This document shows positions 27,085 to 37,800 of a DNA stretch of 64,000 nt, piece by piece; the first letter of the stretch is position 1, and each line of letters begins with the position of its first letter. Origin of the DNA: Micromonospora parathelypteridis. GTDB lineage: Bacteria > Actinomycetota > Actinomycetes > Mycobacteriales > Micromonosporaceae. The DNA lies in contig NZ_JACHDP010000001.1 in assembly GCF_014201145.1 (NCBI RefSeq), positions 4,092,001 through 4,156,000 of the forward strand, in the 5' to 3' direction. The translations under genes and the position numbers were made by a program. The notes below the pieces were generated by a model. It saw only the letters and a program-made list of their open reading frames with translations. It was not told the DNA's origin and did no database searches.

Positions 27085-27150
27085 ATGACCAGCACAGCAC
27101 CGGCCGCCCGCCGCGACGTCGGTCGGTCGGCTGACGGGGGAGGTCGATGA
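27085..27150 (+). CDS. 21-residue leader peptide overlapping the GGDEF-EAL start
   Basis: The ATG at 27085 is preceded by GGGAGGGGG, and the frame runs 21 sense codons to TGA at 27148-27150. That stop overlaps the ATG (27147) of the diguanylate-cyclase gene in the usual ATGA coupling arrangement. The encoded peptide is Arg/Ala/Gly-rich and has no family. It could be a translational regulator or simply provide coupling. Confidence 0.4.
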   Translation: MTSTAPAARRDVGRSADGGGR

Positions 27151-29678
27151 CCTCCGGGCCGGCCGGCAACCCATTCGACCGGCTCGGGGTGCGAGGCACG
27201 CCGGGCCGTCTGCTCGTGCTCACCGCCGCCGTCACCCTGACCGCCCTGGTCGCCTCCGCGGTCGGGTTGACCCTCCCGGCCAGGCTGCCGGCCGACGACC
27301 CCCTCGGCGGTCCGGCCCGGTTCGGCATCGCCGTCGCCGTCCTCGCGCTCGCCCAGCTCGCCCGGCTACGGTTCCGCTCTGCCGCGGGCATGGTCAGCAT
27401 CACCTGGGGCGAGGCCGCGCTGATCGTCTGCCTCTATCTGACGCCGGCCGGCTGGCTGCCGTCCGCCACGCTGCTCGGCACCGGCCTGGCCTGGACGATG
27501 CTCTCGCTGCACAACGACCGTCGTCCGGCCCTGGAGATCCTCCGGATCGCCGCGTCGCTGGCCGCCGCGTCGGCCCTGGCCGTCTCCGTGGCCACCGCGC
27601 TCGGACGGCCGTTGCTCGCCCCGCCCACCCCGATGCTGTCGGTGGCCGTGATCGCCGGGTCGGTGACCTACCTCCTGGTGACCGCATGGCTCGGCGGGGT
27701 GACGCTGGGCCTGCGGCACGGACTGCCGATCGGGCCGCCGCTGCTCGCCGCGCTGCGCGGCAAGATCCTGATGTTCGTCGGCAACGTGGCGGTCGGCCTC
27801 GTGGTGGTAGCACTGCTGGAACTCGACGCACGCTGGTTGCTGTTGCTGCCGCCGCTGCTCTGGCTGCTGCAGCAGACCTACCGCTACCGGCTGCGCTCCG
27901 ATCAGGAGCGCCGCACCTGGCGAGCCTTCGCCGAAGCCACGGCAGCTCTCAACCAGCTCGACGAGCGGGGCGTGGCCAGCGCGGCGGTCACCGGGGCGCT
28001 GGCGCTGTTCAACGCCGAACTGGTCGACGTCGACGTGGCTCGGACCGACGGCCGGTGGCATCGGTACCGAGGAGACGCCAGCGGCCAACTCGTCGACCGT
28101 GAGACGGGCCCACCGGACCGGCCGGAGCCGGACGAGCACGAGCTGAGCCGGACGCTGTCGGTCGGCGCCGCCCCGGTCGGTCGGCTGCGGGTCCGATTCC
28201 CCCGCGCCGCCCCGCCCAACGCCCGGGAACGCGACGCGGTGGCCGCATTCGGCGACGCCCTGGCCGCCGCGCTGCACGACGCCGCAACTCACCGCGAGCT
28301 GCGGCTGGTCACCGCCCGCTCGTCGTACGAGGCGGTGCACGACCCGCTCACCGGGCTGGCCAACCGGGCGGCGATGCTCGGCAAGGGCGACCAGTCGCTG
28401 CGGCAGCTCGCACACGATCACCCGGTGGCGCTGCTGCTGCTGGACATCAACCAGTTCAAGGAAGTCAACGACACCCTCGGTCACGCCGCCGGCGACCAGT
28501 TGCTGCGGCTGACCGCGAACCGGCTCAGCGCGCTGGTCCGCCCCGGCGACCTGCTCGGCCGGCTCGGCGGCGACGAATTCGCGCTGCTGCTCACCGCGGT
28601 GCCGGTGCTCGGTGACCGGGCCGCCCCGATGGCCCACGCACTGCGTCAGGCCCGCGAGATCGCCGAGCGGTTGGCCGCGCCGACCGAGGTGGCCGGCGTA
28701 CGGATGTCGATCGAGGTCTCCGTGGGGGTGGTGGTGGCCGACGCCGGCACCGCCGACCTGACCGAGTTGCTACGCCGGGCCGACATCGCGATGTACCAGG
28801 CCAAGGAGGGCGGCGGCAACGTCGCCGCGTACGACGGCACCCGCGACGCGGCCAGCACCGATCAGCTCGCCCTGCTGGCGGAGCTACGCGAGGCGCTGAA
28901 GGTCGACGATCAGCTGGTGCTGGCGTTGCAACCCGCCGTGGACCTGGCCACGGGCGCGCCCACCGGGGTGGAGGCGTTGATCCGCTGGCAGCATCCCCGA
29001 CGTGGCTGGCTGGGCCCGGCCGACTTCATCCGGCCGGTGGAGAACAGCGAGCAACTGGGCGCCTTCACCCGCTACGTGCTGGACAAGGCCCTCGGCGTGG
29101 CCGCCGGTTGGGCCCGGGAAGGACTGGACGTCCCGATCTCGGTCAACCTGTCGGCGCGCAGCCTGCTCGACCCCCGGTTGCCGGCGGAGATCGCCGAGGC
29201 GCTGCGCCGCCATCAGGTGCCACCGCACCGGCTGGTCCTGGAGATCACCGAGACGGTGGTGATGAGTGAGCTGGAGGTCATCGACGAGGTGCTGGCCACC
29301 CTCCGGGCGATGGGCGTGCAGCTCGCGGTCGACGACTTCGGCACCGGCTTCTCGTCGCTGACCTTCCTCACCCGGATCGCAGTGGACGAGTTGAAGGTGG
29401 ACCGCTCATTCGTGATCCGGATGGCCGACTCCCCGGAGGCCGCGGCGATCGTACGGACGACCGTGGGCCTCGCCCACGAGTTGGGTCTGCGTGTGGTCGC
29501 CGAAGGGGTGGAGACCGCCGAGCAGCGGATGGCCCTGGCCGAGCTGGGTTGCACCTCCGCGCAGGGTTACCACTTCTTCAAGCCGATGCCGGCGGACAAG
29601 ATCGGCGCGGTCCTGGGGTCGCTCCGCGACTCGGCGGAGTCGAACGTGTTCCGGCTCCGCGCCGACGGCGCCTCCTGA
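27147..29678 (+). CDS. Membrane-bound bifunctional diguanylate cyclase / c-di-GMP phosphodiesterase (843 aa)
   Basis: It makes and/or degrades the second messenger c-di-GMP. Residues ~15-250 contain about eight hydrophobic helices, a MASE-like sensor region, followed by a ~130-residue linker domain that may be GAF-like. The GGDEF domain has HDPLTGLANRAAM and an intact GGDEF at about 474-478, with an RPGD inhibitory I-site five residues before it. The EAL domain has EALIRWQHP (E609), VNLSAR, LEITETVV, DDFGTGFSSL, LKVDRSFV and AEGVETAEQ, so every catalytic position I know is present. It separates the small membrane gene from the YyaL gene that normally follow mca. Which activity dominates cannot be read from sequence. 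Confidence 0.93.
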   Translation: MTSGPAGNPFDRLGVRGTPGRLLVLTAAVTLTALVASAVGLTLPARLPADDPLGGPARFGIAVAVLALAQLARLRFRSAAGMVSITWGEAALIVCLYLTPAGWLPSATLLGTGLAWTMLSLHNDRRPALEILRIAASLAAASALAVSVATALGRPLLAPPTPMLSVAVIAGSVTYLLVTAWLGGVTLGLRHGLPIGPPLLAALRGKILMFVGNVAVGLVVVALLELDARWLLLLPPLLWLLQQTYRYRLRSDQERRTWRAFAEATAALNQLDERGVASAAVTGALALFNAELVDVDVARTDGRWHRYRGDASGQLVDRETGPPDRPEPDEHELSRTLSVGAAPVGRLRVRFPRAAPPNARERDAVAAFGDALAAALHDAATHRELRLVTARSSYEAVHDPLTGLANRAAMLGKGDQSLRQLAHDHPVALLLLDINQFKEVNDTLGHAAGDQLLRLTANRLSALVRPGDLLGRLGGDEFALLLTAVPVLGDRAAPMAHALRQAREIAERLAAPTEVAGVRMSIEVSVGVVVADAGTADLTELLRRADIAMYQAKEGGGNVAAYDGTRDAASTDQLALLAELREALKVDDQLVLALQPAVDLATGAPTGVEALIRWQHPRRGWLGPADFIRPVENSEQLGAFTRYVLDKALGVAAGWAREGLDVPISVNLSARSLLDPRLPAEIAEALRRHQVPPHRLVLEITETVVMSELEVIDEVLATLRAMGVQLAVDDFGTGFSSLTFLTRIAVDELKVDRSFVIRMADSPEAAAIVRTTVGLAHELGLRVVAEGVETAEQRMALAELGCTSAQGYHFFKPMPADKIGAVLGSLRDSAESNVFRLRADGAS

Positions 29679-29801
29679 GCAGTCGGCGCGACCCCGGGCT
29701 GATCGGTTTCGGACGGGGCGGCAAACCGCCCGTCAACCCCCTAGAGTCGATCGAGCTGCGTTGATGTATTGATCGTCGACGCCCTCCCTCGAAGGGACAT
29801 C

Positions 29802-30689
29802 ATGCGACTCTCCGGGAAACGTCCCATCCACGCCGCAGCACTCGTGCTGAGCGTCGTGGCGGTCGGCACGCTGGCCGTCGCCGCACCGGCCTCCGCCAGA
29901 GCACCCGAGTCCGCCACGCTGGTAGTCACCGGCGATCCGGACGATCCGATCACTGAGGGCGAGGGGGTGGCGTTCTCCACCGCGTCCGGCGGCGGCTTCG
30001 ACGTCTGGGGCACTGCGAACCACCTCACCGTCCAGGTCTTCGACCCACCCGCCGGTCCCTGGAAGATCGAGCTGAGCGCGCCGGTAGGCCAGCCGTTGGC
30101 GGTGGGCACCTACACCGGCGCCACCGGGAACACCTACGAGAGCCCGCTGCCCGGCATCGACCTGAGCGGTGCCGACCGGATCTGCTCGTTCGGGCAGACC
30201 GGCTCGTTCACCGTCACCGACATCTCCTGGGGCCCGCACGGCTATCTGGAGCGGTTCGACGCCACCTTCGAGCAACGTTGCAACTACAGCACGGGCTCGG
30301 CCCGGGGAGAGGTGCACGTCGAGAACCCGCCGGCACCGCCGGTGCTCGCCGTCGGAGTCGACGTGGCCGGGTCGGGCACGATCGACACCGGGACCGGCGA
30401 GGTGACGGTGCACGGCACGGTCACCTGCAGCGCACCGGCCACCGTGTACGTGGAGGGCGCCGTCCACCAGACGTGGCACGGTCAGCGGGCTGAGGGCATC
30501 GTCCGGGCCGAGGCGGCGTGCACCCCCGGCGCGCCGGTCGCCTGGACGTCCAGCACACCCACGTTCACCTCGGTCCCGTTCCGCCGGGGTGCCGTGACGG
30601 TGTCCGCGAACGCCCTCTCCTACGACACGACGTACGACGTCTTCGTCAGCGACGCCGACACCGCCGTGGTTCGGCTCAAGAAGGGTTGA
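29802..30689 (+). CDS. Secreted protein, unknown function (295 aa)
   Basis: The ATG at 29802, after GAAGGG, begins [34 protein letters not shown], a Sec signal peptide probably cut after ASA (about residue 32); an in-frame codon 33 bp upstream lacks these features. The mature part has two beta-rich halves joined by an ENPPAPP linker near residue 185. The second half, with [16 protein letters not shown], a VYVEGAVHQ strand and a later Cys (EAACTPG), resembles small immunoglobulin-like DUF6299-type domains, but I am not certain. It is downstream of the GGDEF-EAL gene and may belong to the same insertion into the mca-YyaL block. Confidence 0.75.
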   Translation: MRLSGKRPIHAAALVLSVVAVGTLAVAAPASARAPESATLVVTGDPDDPITEGEGVAFSTASGGGFDVWGTANHLTVQVFDPPAGPWKIELSAPVGQPLAVGTYTGATGNTYESPLPGIDLSGADRICSFGQTGSFTVTDISWGPHGYLERFDATFEQRCNYSTGSARGEVHVENPPAPPVLAVGVDVAGSGTIDTGTGEVTVHGTVTCSAPATVYVEGAVHQTWHGQRAEGIVRAEAACTPGAPVAWTSSTPTFTSVPFRRGAVTVSANALSYDTTYDVFVSDADTAVVRLKKG

Positions 30690-30787
30690 TGGTCTCCGGC
30701 CCGGGCCCCATGGCCCGGGCCGGCTGTTCCCGCGGTAGCGGGCTTGACCGTCCGGGTGGAGCCCGCGCGGTCCGCGCCGGGGCTGGC

Positions 30788-30793
30788 TATGGT
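30788..30793 (+). promoter_or_regulatory. -10 box of a leaderless promoter for the YyaL-like gene
   Basis: TATGGT is 6 nt before the GTG at 30800, with no ribosome-binding site. Confidence 0.5.
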
Positions 30794-30799
30794 CGTCAG

Positions 30800-32836
30800 G
30801 TGAACCGACTCGTCGACGCCACCAGTCCGTACCTGCTCCAGCACGCCGGCAACCCGGTCGACTGGTGGCCCTGGTCCGACGAGGCGTTCGCCGAGGCGAA
30901 ACGGCGGGACGTCCCGGTGCTCATCTCGGTCGGCTACGCGGCCTGCCACTGGTGCCATGTCATGGCGCACGAATCGTTCGAGAACGAGCAGGTCGGCGCC
31001 CTGATGAACGACAACTTCGTGTCGATCAAGGTGGACCGTGAGGAGCGCCCGGACGTGGACGCGGTCTACATGACCGCGACCCAGGCGATGACCGGCCAGG
31101 GTGGCTGGCCGATGACCGTCTTCGCCACCCCGGACGGCACCCCGTTCTTCTGCGGCACCTACTTCCCGCGGCCCAACTTCGTCCAGTTGCTCCAGTCGGT
31201 CACCACCGCCTGGCGTGAGCAGCGCGAGGCGGTGCTGCGCCAGGGCGCCGCGGTGGTCGAGGCGATCGGTGGCGCGCAGGCCGTGGGTGGCCCCACCGCC
31301 CCGCTGGACGCCCCGCTGCTCGACGCGGCGGCCGCGAAGCTGGCCAGCGAGTACGACGCCACGAACGGCGGCTTCGGGGGCGCCCCGAAGTTCCCACCGC
31401 ACATGAACATGCTCTTCCTGCTGCGCCACCACCAGCGCACCGGCGACCCGGCCAGCCTGGAGATCACCCGGCACACCGCCGAGGCGATGGCCCGGGGCGG
31501 CATCTACGACCAGCTCGCCGGTGGCTTCGCCCGGTACTCGGTGGACGCGCACTGGACGGTGCCGCACTTCGAGAAGATGCTCTACGACAACGCGTTGCTG
31601 CTGCGGGTCTACACCCAGTTGTGGCGGCTCACCGGTGACCCGCTGGCCCGCCGGGTGGCGCGGGACACCGTCCGGTTCCTCGCCGACGAGCTGCACCGGC
31701 CGGGGGAGGGTTTCGCCTCCGCCCTGGACGCCGACACCGAGGGCGTCGAGGGGCTCACCTACGCCTGGACGCCCGCCCAACTCGTCGAGGCGCTGGGCGA
31801 GGAGGACGGCCGGTTCGCCGCCGACCTGTTCACCGTCACCGACGAGGGCACCTTTGAGCATGGCATGAGCGTGCTGCAGATCGCCCGGGACGTCGACGAC
31901 GCCGCGCCCGAGGTGCGCGCCCGCTGGCAGCAGGTGGTCGGGCGACTGCTCAACACCCGGGACACCCGCCCGCAGCCGGCCCGCGACGACAAGGTGGTGG
32001 CCGCCTGGAACGGCCTGGCGATCACCGCCATCGCCGAGTTCCAGCAGGTCGCCGCCTTGTACGCGTCCCCGCAGGACGAGGACGCCAACCTGATGGACGG
32101 CGTCACCATCGTCGCCGACGGTGCGATGCGCCAGGCCGCCGAGCACCTGGCCACCGTGCACCTGGTGGACGGCCGGCTGCGCCGGGTCTCCCGGGACGGC
32201 AAGGTCGGCGAGCCGGCCGGCGTGCTGGAGGACTACGGCTGTGTGGCCGAGGCCTTCTGCGCGCTGCACCAGCTCACCGGCGAGGGCCGGTGGCTCACGC
32301 TGGCCGGCGAGTTGCTGGACACCGCGTTGGCGCACTTCGCCGCACCCGGAGGCGCCTTCTACGACACCGCCGACGACGCCGAACGGCTGGTCGCCCGCCC
32401 GGCTGACCCGACCGACAACGCCACCCCGTCCGGCCGATCGGCGCTGATCGCCGGGCTGGTGGCGTACACGGCGCTGACCGGGGAGACGCGCTACCGGGAG
32501 GCCGCCGAGGCGGCGCTCGCCACGGTCGCGCCGATCGTCGGGCAGCACCCCCGGTTCGCCGGGTACGCGGCCATGGTCGGCGAGGCGCTGCTCTCCGGGC
32601 CGTACGAGATCGCCGTGGCGACCGACGACCCGGCGGGCGACCCCCTGGTGGCCGCCGCCCACCGGCATGCCCCGCCCGGGGCGGTGGTCGTCGCCGGACG
32701 TCCGGACCAGCCCGGTGTGCCGCTGCTCGCCGACCGGCCGCTGGTCGACGGCCGGTCCGCCGCGTACGTCTGCCGGGGCTTCGTCTGCCAGCGGCCGGTC
32801 ACCTCGGTCGAGGAGCTGATCGCCGAGCTCGGCTGA
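30800..32836 (+). CDS. YyaL / DUF255 thioredoxin-domain protein (678 aa)
   Basis: The family has an N-terminal thioredoxin-like domain fused to an (alpha/alpha)6 glycosidase-like barrel. The start [23 protein letters not shown] and the CHWC motif (C49 and C52 in [11 protein letters not shown]) followed by DREERPDVD are diagnostic, as is [13 protein letters not shown]. Later LADGF-like barrel segments ([24 protein letters not shown]) define the second domain. The biochemical role is unsettled. The GTG at 30800 sits 6 nt after TATGGT, so the mRNA is probably leaderless. The M. tuberculosis equivalent Rv1084 is two genes after mca; here a GGDEF-EAL gene and a secreted protein intervene. Confidence 0.93.
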   Translation: MNRLVDATSPYLLQHAGNPVDWWPWSDEAFAEAKRRDVPVLISVGYAACHWCHVMAHESFENEQVGALMNDNFVSIKVDREERPDVDAVYMTATQAMTGQGGWPMTVFATPDGTPFFCGTYFPRPNFVQLLQSVTTAWREQREAVLRQGAAVVEAIGGAQAVGGPTAPLDAPLLDAAAAKLASEYDATNGGFGGAPKFPPHMNMLFLLRHHQRTGDPASLEITRHTAEAMARGGIYDQLAGGFARYSVDAHWTVPHFEKMLYDNALLLRVYTQLWRLTGDPLARRVARDTVRFLADELHRPGEGFASALDADTEGVEGLTYAWTPAQLVEALGEEDGRFAADLFTVTDEGTFEHGMSVLQIARDVDDAAPEVRARWQQVVGRLLNTRDTRPQPARDDKVVAAWNGLAITAIAEFQQVAALYASPQDEDANLMDGVTIVADGAMRQAAEHLATVHLVDGRLRRVSRDGKVGEPAGVLEDYGCVAEAFCALHQLTGEGRWLTLAGELLDTALAHFAAPGGAFYDTADDAERLVARPADPTDNATPSGRSALIAGLVAYTALTGETRYREAAEAALATVAPIVGQHPRFAGYAAMVGEALLSGPYEIAVATDDPAGDPLVAAAHRHAPPGAVVVAGRPDQPGVPLLADRPLVDGRSAAYVCRGFVCQRPVTSVEELIAELG

Positions 32837-32941
32837 GCCCACCGCCACGCCCGGTAGTCGCCGTGCCGCCCGCCGGCTGGTCTCCCCAGCGCCTTCGAGG
32901 CGGGTCGCCAGCCCTCCGGGTGGGCGTGCCGGCGGCCCGGA

Positions 32942-32947
32942 TAGGCT
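32942..32947 (+). promoter_or_regulatory. -10 box upstream of purK
   Basis: TAGGCT lies 9 nt before the purK ATG, and no ribosome-binding site is visible, so a leaderless or very short-leader mRNA is likely. Confidence 0.4.
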
Positions 32948-32956
32948 GGCCGCGCT

Positions 32957-34132
32957 ATGGATTCCCGTACCGGTCTGCCTGTTGTCGGCATGGTGGGTGG
33001 CGGCCAGTTGGCCCGAATGACCCATCAGGCCGCGATCGCCCTCGGCCAGTCACTGCGTGTGCTCGCGACCGCCCCCGATGACGGTGCGGCGCTCGTCGCT
33101 GCCGACGTCCAGTACGGCGAGCACACCGACCTGGCCGCCCTGCGTACCTTCGCCAAGGGCTGCGACGTGGTCACCTTCGACCACGAGCACGTGCCCAACG
33201 AGCACATCCGCACGCTGGCGGCGGAAGGGGTGACCCTGTACCCGCCGGCGGACGCGCTGCTGCACGCCCAGGACAAGCAGGTCATGCGGGAACGCCTGAC
33301 CGAGCTGGGCGCGCCCAACCCGGCGTGGCGGCCGGTCGGCGAGCCCGCCGACCTCGTCGGCTTCGGTGAGCAGATCGGCTGGCCGGTGGTGCTCAAGGCG
33401 GCGCGGGGTGGCTACGACGGCCGTGGCGTCTGGATGGTCGACGACGCCGCCCAGGCCACCGAGCTGGCAGCCACGCTGCTCGCCGGTGGCACCCGGCTGA
33501 TCGTCGAGGAGCGGGTGCCGTTGCGCCGCGAGTTGGCCGTACAGGTGGCCCGGTCGCCGTTCGGTCAGGTGGCCGCGTACCCGGTGGTCGAGACGGTGCA
33601 GTCCGACGGCATCAACGTGGAGGTGCTGGCCCCGGCGCCCGGCCTGGACGAGGAACTGGCGGTCGCCGCCCAGCAGCTCGCCATCGACCTTGCCACCGCG
33701 CTCGGTGTGATCGGCCTGCTGGCCGTGGAGCTCTTCGAGGTGCGTGACGACGCCGGCCGGCCCGCGATCGTGGTCAACGAGCTGGCGATGCGCCCACACA
33801 ACTCCGGGCACTGGACCATCGAGGGTTCCCGGACCTCGCAGTTCGAGCAGCACCTGCGGGCGGTGCTGGACTACCCGATGGGCGACACCGCGCTGAGCGC
33901 TCCGGTCGTGGTGATGGCGAACGTGCTCGGCGGCGAGCCGGGCGGAATGTCGATCGACGAGCGGCTGCACCACCTCTTCGCTGCCGAGCCGGGCGCCAAG
34001 GTGCACCTCTACGGCAAGCAGGTGCGGCCCGGCCGGAAGATCGGGCACGTCACGGTGCTCGGCGACGACCTGGACGACGTACGGGCGCGGGCCGCGCGGG
34101 CCGCGCGCTGGCTGCGCGAGGGGCACGAGTGA
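32957..34132 (+). CDS. purK: 5-(carboxyamino)imidazole ribonucleotide synthase PurK (391 aa)
   Basis: ATP-grasp enzyme that carboxylates AIR to N5-CAIR in purine synthesis. The N-terminal [16 protein letters not shown] is the PurK nucleotide motif; [31 protein letters not shown] (ATP-grasp glycine loop) and [17 protein letters not shown] (metal and substrate site) complete the assignment. The TGA overlaps a GTG in the purE frame (34129-34132), and the next enzyme of the pathway follows directly. ATG start. In M. tuberculosis purK-purE lie next to fadE25, and a FadE25-like gene is also nearby here (41547). Confidence 0.96.
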   Translation: MDSRTGLPVVGMVGGGQLARMTHQAAIALGQSLRVLATAPDDGAALVAADVQYGEHTDLAALRTFAKGCDVVTFDHEHVPNEHIRTLAAEGVTLYPPADALLHAQDKQVMRERLTELGAPNPAWRPVGEPADLVGFGEQIGWPVVLKAARGGYDGRGVWMVDDAAQATELAATLLAGGTRLIVEERVPLRRELAVQVARSPFGQVAAYPVVETVQSDGINVEVLAPAPGLDEELAVAAQQLAIDLATALGVIGLLAVELFEVRDDAGRPAIVVNELAMRPHNSGHWTIEGSRTSQFEQHLRAVLDYPMGDTALSAPVVVMANVLGGEPGGMSIDERLHHLFAAEPGAKVHLYGKQVRPGRKIGHVTVLGDDLDDVRARAARAARWLREGHE

Positions 34133-34158
34133 CCCCCTCGGTCGAGAAGGAGACCCCT

Positions 34159-34650
34159 GTGAGCACGGTCGGGCTGATCATGGGCAGCGACTCGGACTGG
34201 CCGACCATGCGGGCCGCCGCGGAGGTGTTGGACGACTTCGGCGTGGCGTACGAGGTGCGGGTGATCTCGGCGCACCGGACCCCGGTCGCGATGATCGAGT
34301 ACGGCCGCTACGCCGCCGACCGCGGTCTGAAGGTGATCATCGCCGGGGCTGGCGGTGCTGCCGCGCTGCCGGGCATGGTCGCCTCGGTGACGCCGCTGCC
34401 GGTGATCGGTGTGCCGGTGCCGCTGAAGCACCTCGACGGCATGGACTCGCTGCTGTCCATCGTGCAGATGCCGGCCGGGGTTCCGGTCGCCACCGTGTCG
34501 ATCGGCAACGCCCGCAACGCGGGCCTGCTCGCCGTACGGATCCTCGGCGCCACGGATGAGAACCTCCGCGCCAAGATGACGACCTACCAGCAGGACCTGG
34601 AAAAGCTGGTAGCCACCAAGGAAGCCGCCCTCCAAGCAACCCTCCCCTAA
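34159..34650 (+). CDS. purE: 5-(carboxyamino)imidazole ribonucleotide mutase PurE (163 aa)
   Basis: It converts N5-CAIR to CAIR, the step after PurK. The motifs [26 protein letters not shown] and [15 protein letters not shown], the last lining the octamer active site, are all present, and the length is typical of class I PurE. I choose the GTG at 34159 because it follows AAGGAG at good spacing; a GTG at 34129 that overlaps the purK stop would add ten residues and is the alternative. The two genes form one operon. Copy 3 of the palindromic element follows the stop by 26 bp. Confidence 0.95.
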   Translation: MSTVGLIMGSDSDWPTMRAAAEVLDDFGVAYEVRVISAHRTPVAMIEYGRYAADRGLKVIIAGAGGAAALPGMVASVTPLPVIGVPVPLKHLDGMDSLLSIVQMPAGVPVATVSIGNARNAGLLAVRILGATDENLRAKMTTYQQDLEKLVATKEAALQATLP

Positions 34651-34676
34651 CCCCCACCCCCGCCCCACCCCGCCCG

Positions 34677-34745
34677 CGATCTTGCACTTTCGGTCGGCAC
34701 TTCGCGGTATTCGCGCCTTATGTCGCGACAGAAAGTGCAAGATCG
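34677..34745. repeat. Dispersed ~70-bp palindromic element, copy 3
   Basis: The best-preserved copy. The arms extend to 17 perfect base pairs (34675-34691 with 34731-34747), around a central hairpin cgcg-gtatt-cgcg (34703-34715). The right half tgtcgcgacagaaagtgcaa is nearly that of copy 2. It lies between purE and the convergent giant membrane-protein gene. Confidence 0.9.
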
Positions 34746-34823
34746 CGCGAGGTGACGGGGGTTGGCGTGGGGACCCGGCATGCTTGCCGTGCCCAGGCGC
34801 CTACGCCGTGGGGACCCTCCGGT

Positions 34824-37800
34824 CTATCTCATTCCTCGTAGGGCGGTTTGTAGGCGGTCCTGGGCTCGGCGGCGGCGCTCGTTGCTCGCCCCGAGTATGA
34901 GCAGCAGGATGCCCACCGGGATGAGCGCGAGCCACGGGCCGAGGCTGAACAGCGCGTGGATCGCGGTGATCGCGGTGACCGACGCGCCGACGATCACCGG
35001 TGCCTGCTGCCGGCTGGACGAGCCGAAGATCAGCACCGCGACCGCGCCGAGCAGCAGCAGCATCTGCCGCAGCGTGCTGGACTCGGTGGCCAGCACGATG
35101 GCCAGCGTCGGCACGAAGGCGGTGACCAGTGCCGGCCCGTACGCCACCCAACTGCTCATGTCCGGCCGGTGGCGCAGCTCCAGGACTCCGACGAGAAGGG
35201 CCAGCGCGGCGAACGGCAGCGTGTACGCCTCCGGCAGCGCAACGTCGGCGACCCGCATCAGGATCCACCACGCGGTGATCTCGCAGACCACCACCGCCCA
35301 GAACAGGATCCGGCGTTCCACCGGCCGGCGACCGGGGCGGGTCGCCGCCACCCCGAGGACCGCACCCCAGGCGGCCAGCAGGGCGGCGATGTGTCGGGGC
35401 GAGTCGAAGGCGAGGGCCAGCGCGATCAGCGCGGCCGCGTACCCGCTCCACTGCACCGTGGCGGCCTCCCGCTGCGCCTCCGGCCGCCGCAGCTGGGGCA
35501 GGATCGCGGCAAGCACCTGCAGGACGGCTCCGACGGCGAGCACCCCGAACGCGGACCAGACCGCGGCCAACCCGGCGACCAGACCGGCGGTGAGGACGAA
35601 GAGCTGCGCCATCAGCGAGGCGAAGAGCCAGCCGAGGATGCGGGCCCGCTGGGTGGTCCCGAACAGGGCCGCCACCATGCCCACGCCGACCCCTCCGCCG
35701 AGGCTGAACAGGGTCAGCTCCTCGGCGGCGAGACTTCCGGCGAGTCCGGCGCCGCCCGCGGCCAGCCCGATGACGAACACCAGGATCCGGGCCAGCCGCA
35801 GCGAGCGGGCCGGCTCGACCAGCGGTGGTGGCGGGGTCAGCGCGAGGCCGAGCATCGAGATGGTGAACACGGAGAGCGCCGCGAGGGTGCTCGCCGGCCA
35901 GCCGCTGCCCAACGCGATGGGCGCGATCAGCAGCGTCACGGCGGCCCCGGGCAGCACCACCGGTACGGCACGGGAGCGTCGCCCACCGCTGAAACCGGTG
36001 GCGGCGAGTGCCGCGGTCGCCGTGAGCAGCAGCGCCGTCAGCACGTGGGTGGGGTCGACCACGTCCGAGGGTGGGGTGACCAGCTCCGGCGGCGGCCCCT
36101 GCCAGATCCTGCTCAGCGTGGCGTGTGGCGCGACCAGTGCGGCGACCAGCGCGGGTGCGATCGAGGCGAGTGCCAGGGCGGTTGGAAGAGCCGCTGCGGC
36201 CAGCGCGCCCGCAGCCGGGTTGACCCGCCACCGCCGCCGCTCCGGATCGTCCGGCAGTCGCCGTAGCGCGCCGTCGAGGCGTACCGCCCAGCGCCGGACC
36301 GGTTGTGCGGAACCGGTCGGCGGCACGGTGGCTGCTCGGATCAGCTCGGCCAGCACACCGAGCAGGGCGGCGGCGGCCGCGTAGACGCCGGCGGGGAGGC
36401 CGGTGGGGATGGCGGCGAGGGCGCTGATGGTGGCCCCGCCGACCACCGCCGCGCTGACCCAGGGCAGATATTGCGGCACCTGCCGGCGGACCGCGGCCAC
36501 GGCGGCCAGGCCGAGGCTGGACGCGGCCAGCGCGGCGGTCAGCACCACCTGCGCCGAGTGTTCGTATTCGGCGGCCAGCGCAGCCACCGCACCGGGGAGG
36601 GCCAGCAGCGCGGCGCCGATCGCCGCACCACCGATCTGCACCAGGTGTGGTGGCATTCCCTCGGTTTCGATGTCGGTCACCCGTGGGCCGGCCAGGACGC
36701 GGGCCAGCGTGGCCACCACCACGCCGATCAGCGCGATGCTGCCGAGCGCCAGTGCCGTGGTCCACGGCCGGACCAGGCCGGCTCCGGCGGCGTGCAGCGC
36801 GACCACCCCGGCCACAATGGCCCGTGACAGCCCGGCGCGCGCCTCCTCCGTCGCCACTGCGGCCATTCCGTACATGGTGGCGACCATTCCGCCGACCAGG
36901 ACCGGAGACCACCAGGCCAGATCGAACGCCGCCGGTGCGCCGATCGTGGCGAGCACGACCGCCACGCCGGACACGTCCCACCGCCAGGGTGGGGGGAGCA
37001 GGATGCCGGCGGCGAGGGCCAACAGGGCCAGGGCCACCGGTGCCTGCCACGTTGCGCCGCCAACGGGCGCGGCCGGCCAGCCGCTCAGGTCGCCGTCCCA
37101 GATCGGGCCGGGGGTGGCCAGCACGCCGACCCCACCGCGCACCGCCGACCAGCCGGCGAGTACGCCGATGAGGAGCCCGCCGATGGCGAGGCCGAGGATC
37201 GGCCCGCGCCGCCACTCCTCCGGCATGGTGCGTGCAGCCACGGCGACCATCAGGACCAGGGCGGCGGCCACCGCCAACTGCCCGCCCGGGGCGAGTACCG
37301 CCCCGATCCGCACCAGCGTGGCGATCAGAGCGGTGGTGACCGCCGCTGCGGCCAGGTCCGAGCCGTCGAGGGAGAGGTCGGCGCGACGGCCGGCGTCGAT
37401 GGACGGGGCCAGGAAGAGCAGCACCGCCGCGACCAGCAGCAGCGCGCCCACCCAGGCGTCGGCGACGGTCGCTCCGGGCGCGCCGAACGCGGCGGCCGTG
37501 ACCAGCAGCGCGCCCAGCCCGGTGCCGACCGACAGCGGCGCGGGGATGTGGCGCTGGGAGACCTGGACGACGGCGGCGTAGCCGAGGGTCACGCAGACCG
37601 CCAGGAAGCTGGCCGCCAGGACCGGGACGGTCACCTCCCGAAGGCTGGCCGGGGTGGGGGTCGGGTCGGTCGGCAGGCTGGCGGCCACGAACGCGGCCAC
37701 CGCCCCGGGCAGCGCGAATGCCGCCCCTCCGGCGGCCCAGGCGGTGACGGTGTCGGAGGCGGCCGAGGCGATCCGGACCCGGGGCGCCAGGGCGACCAAC

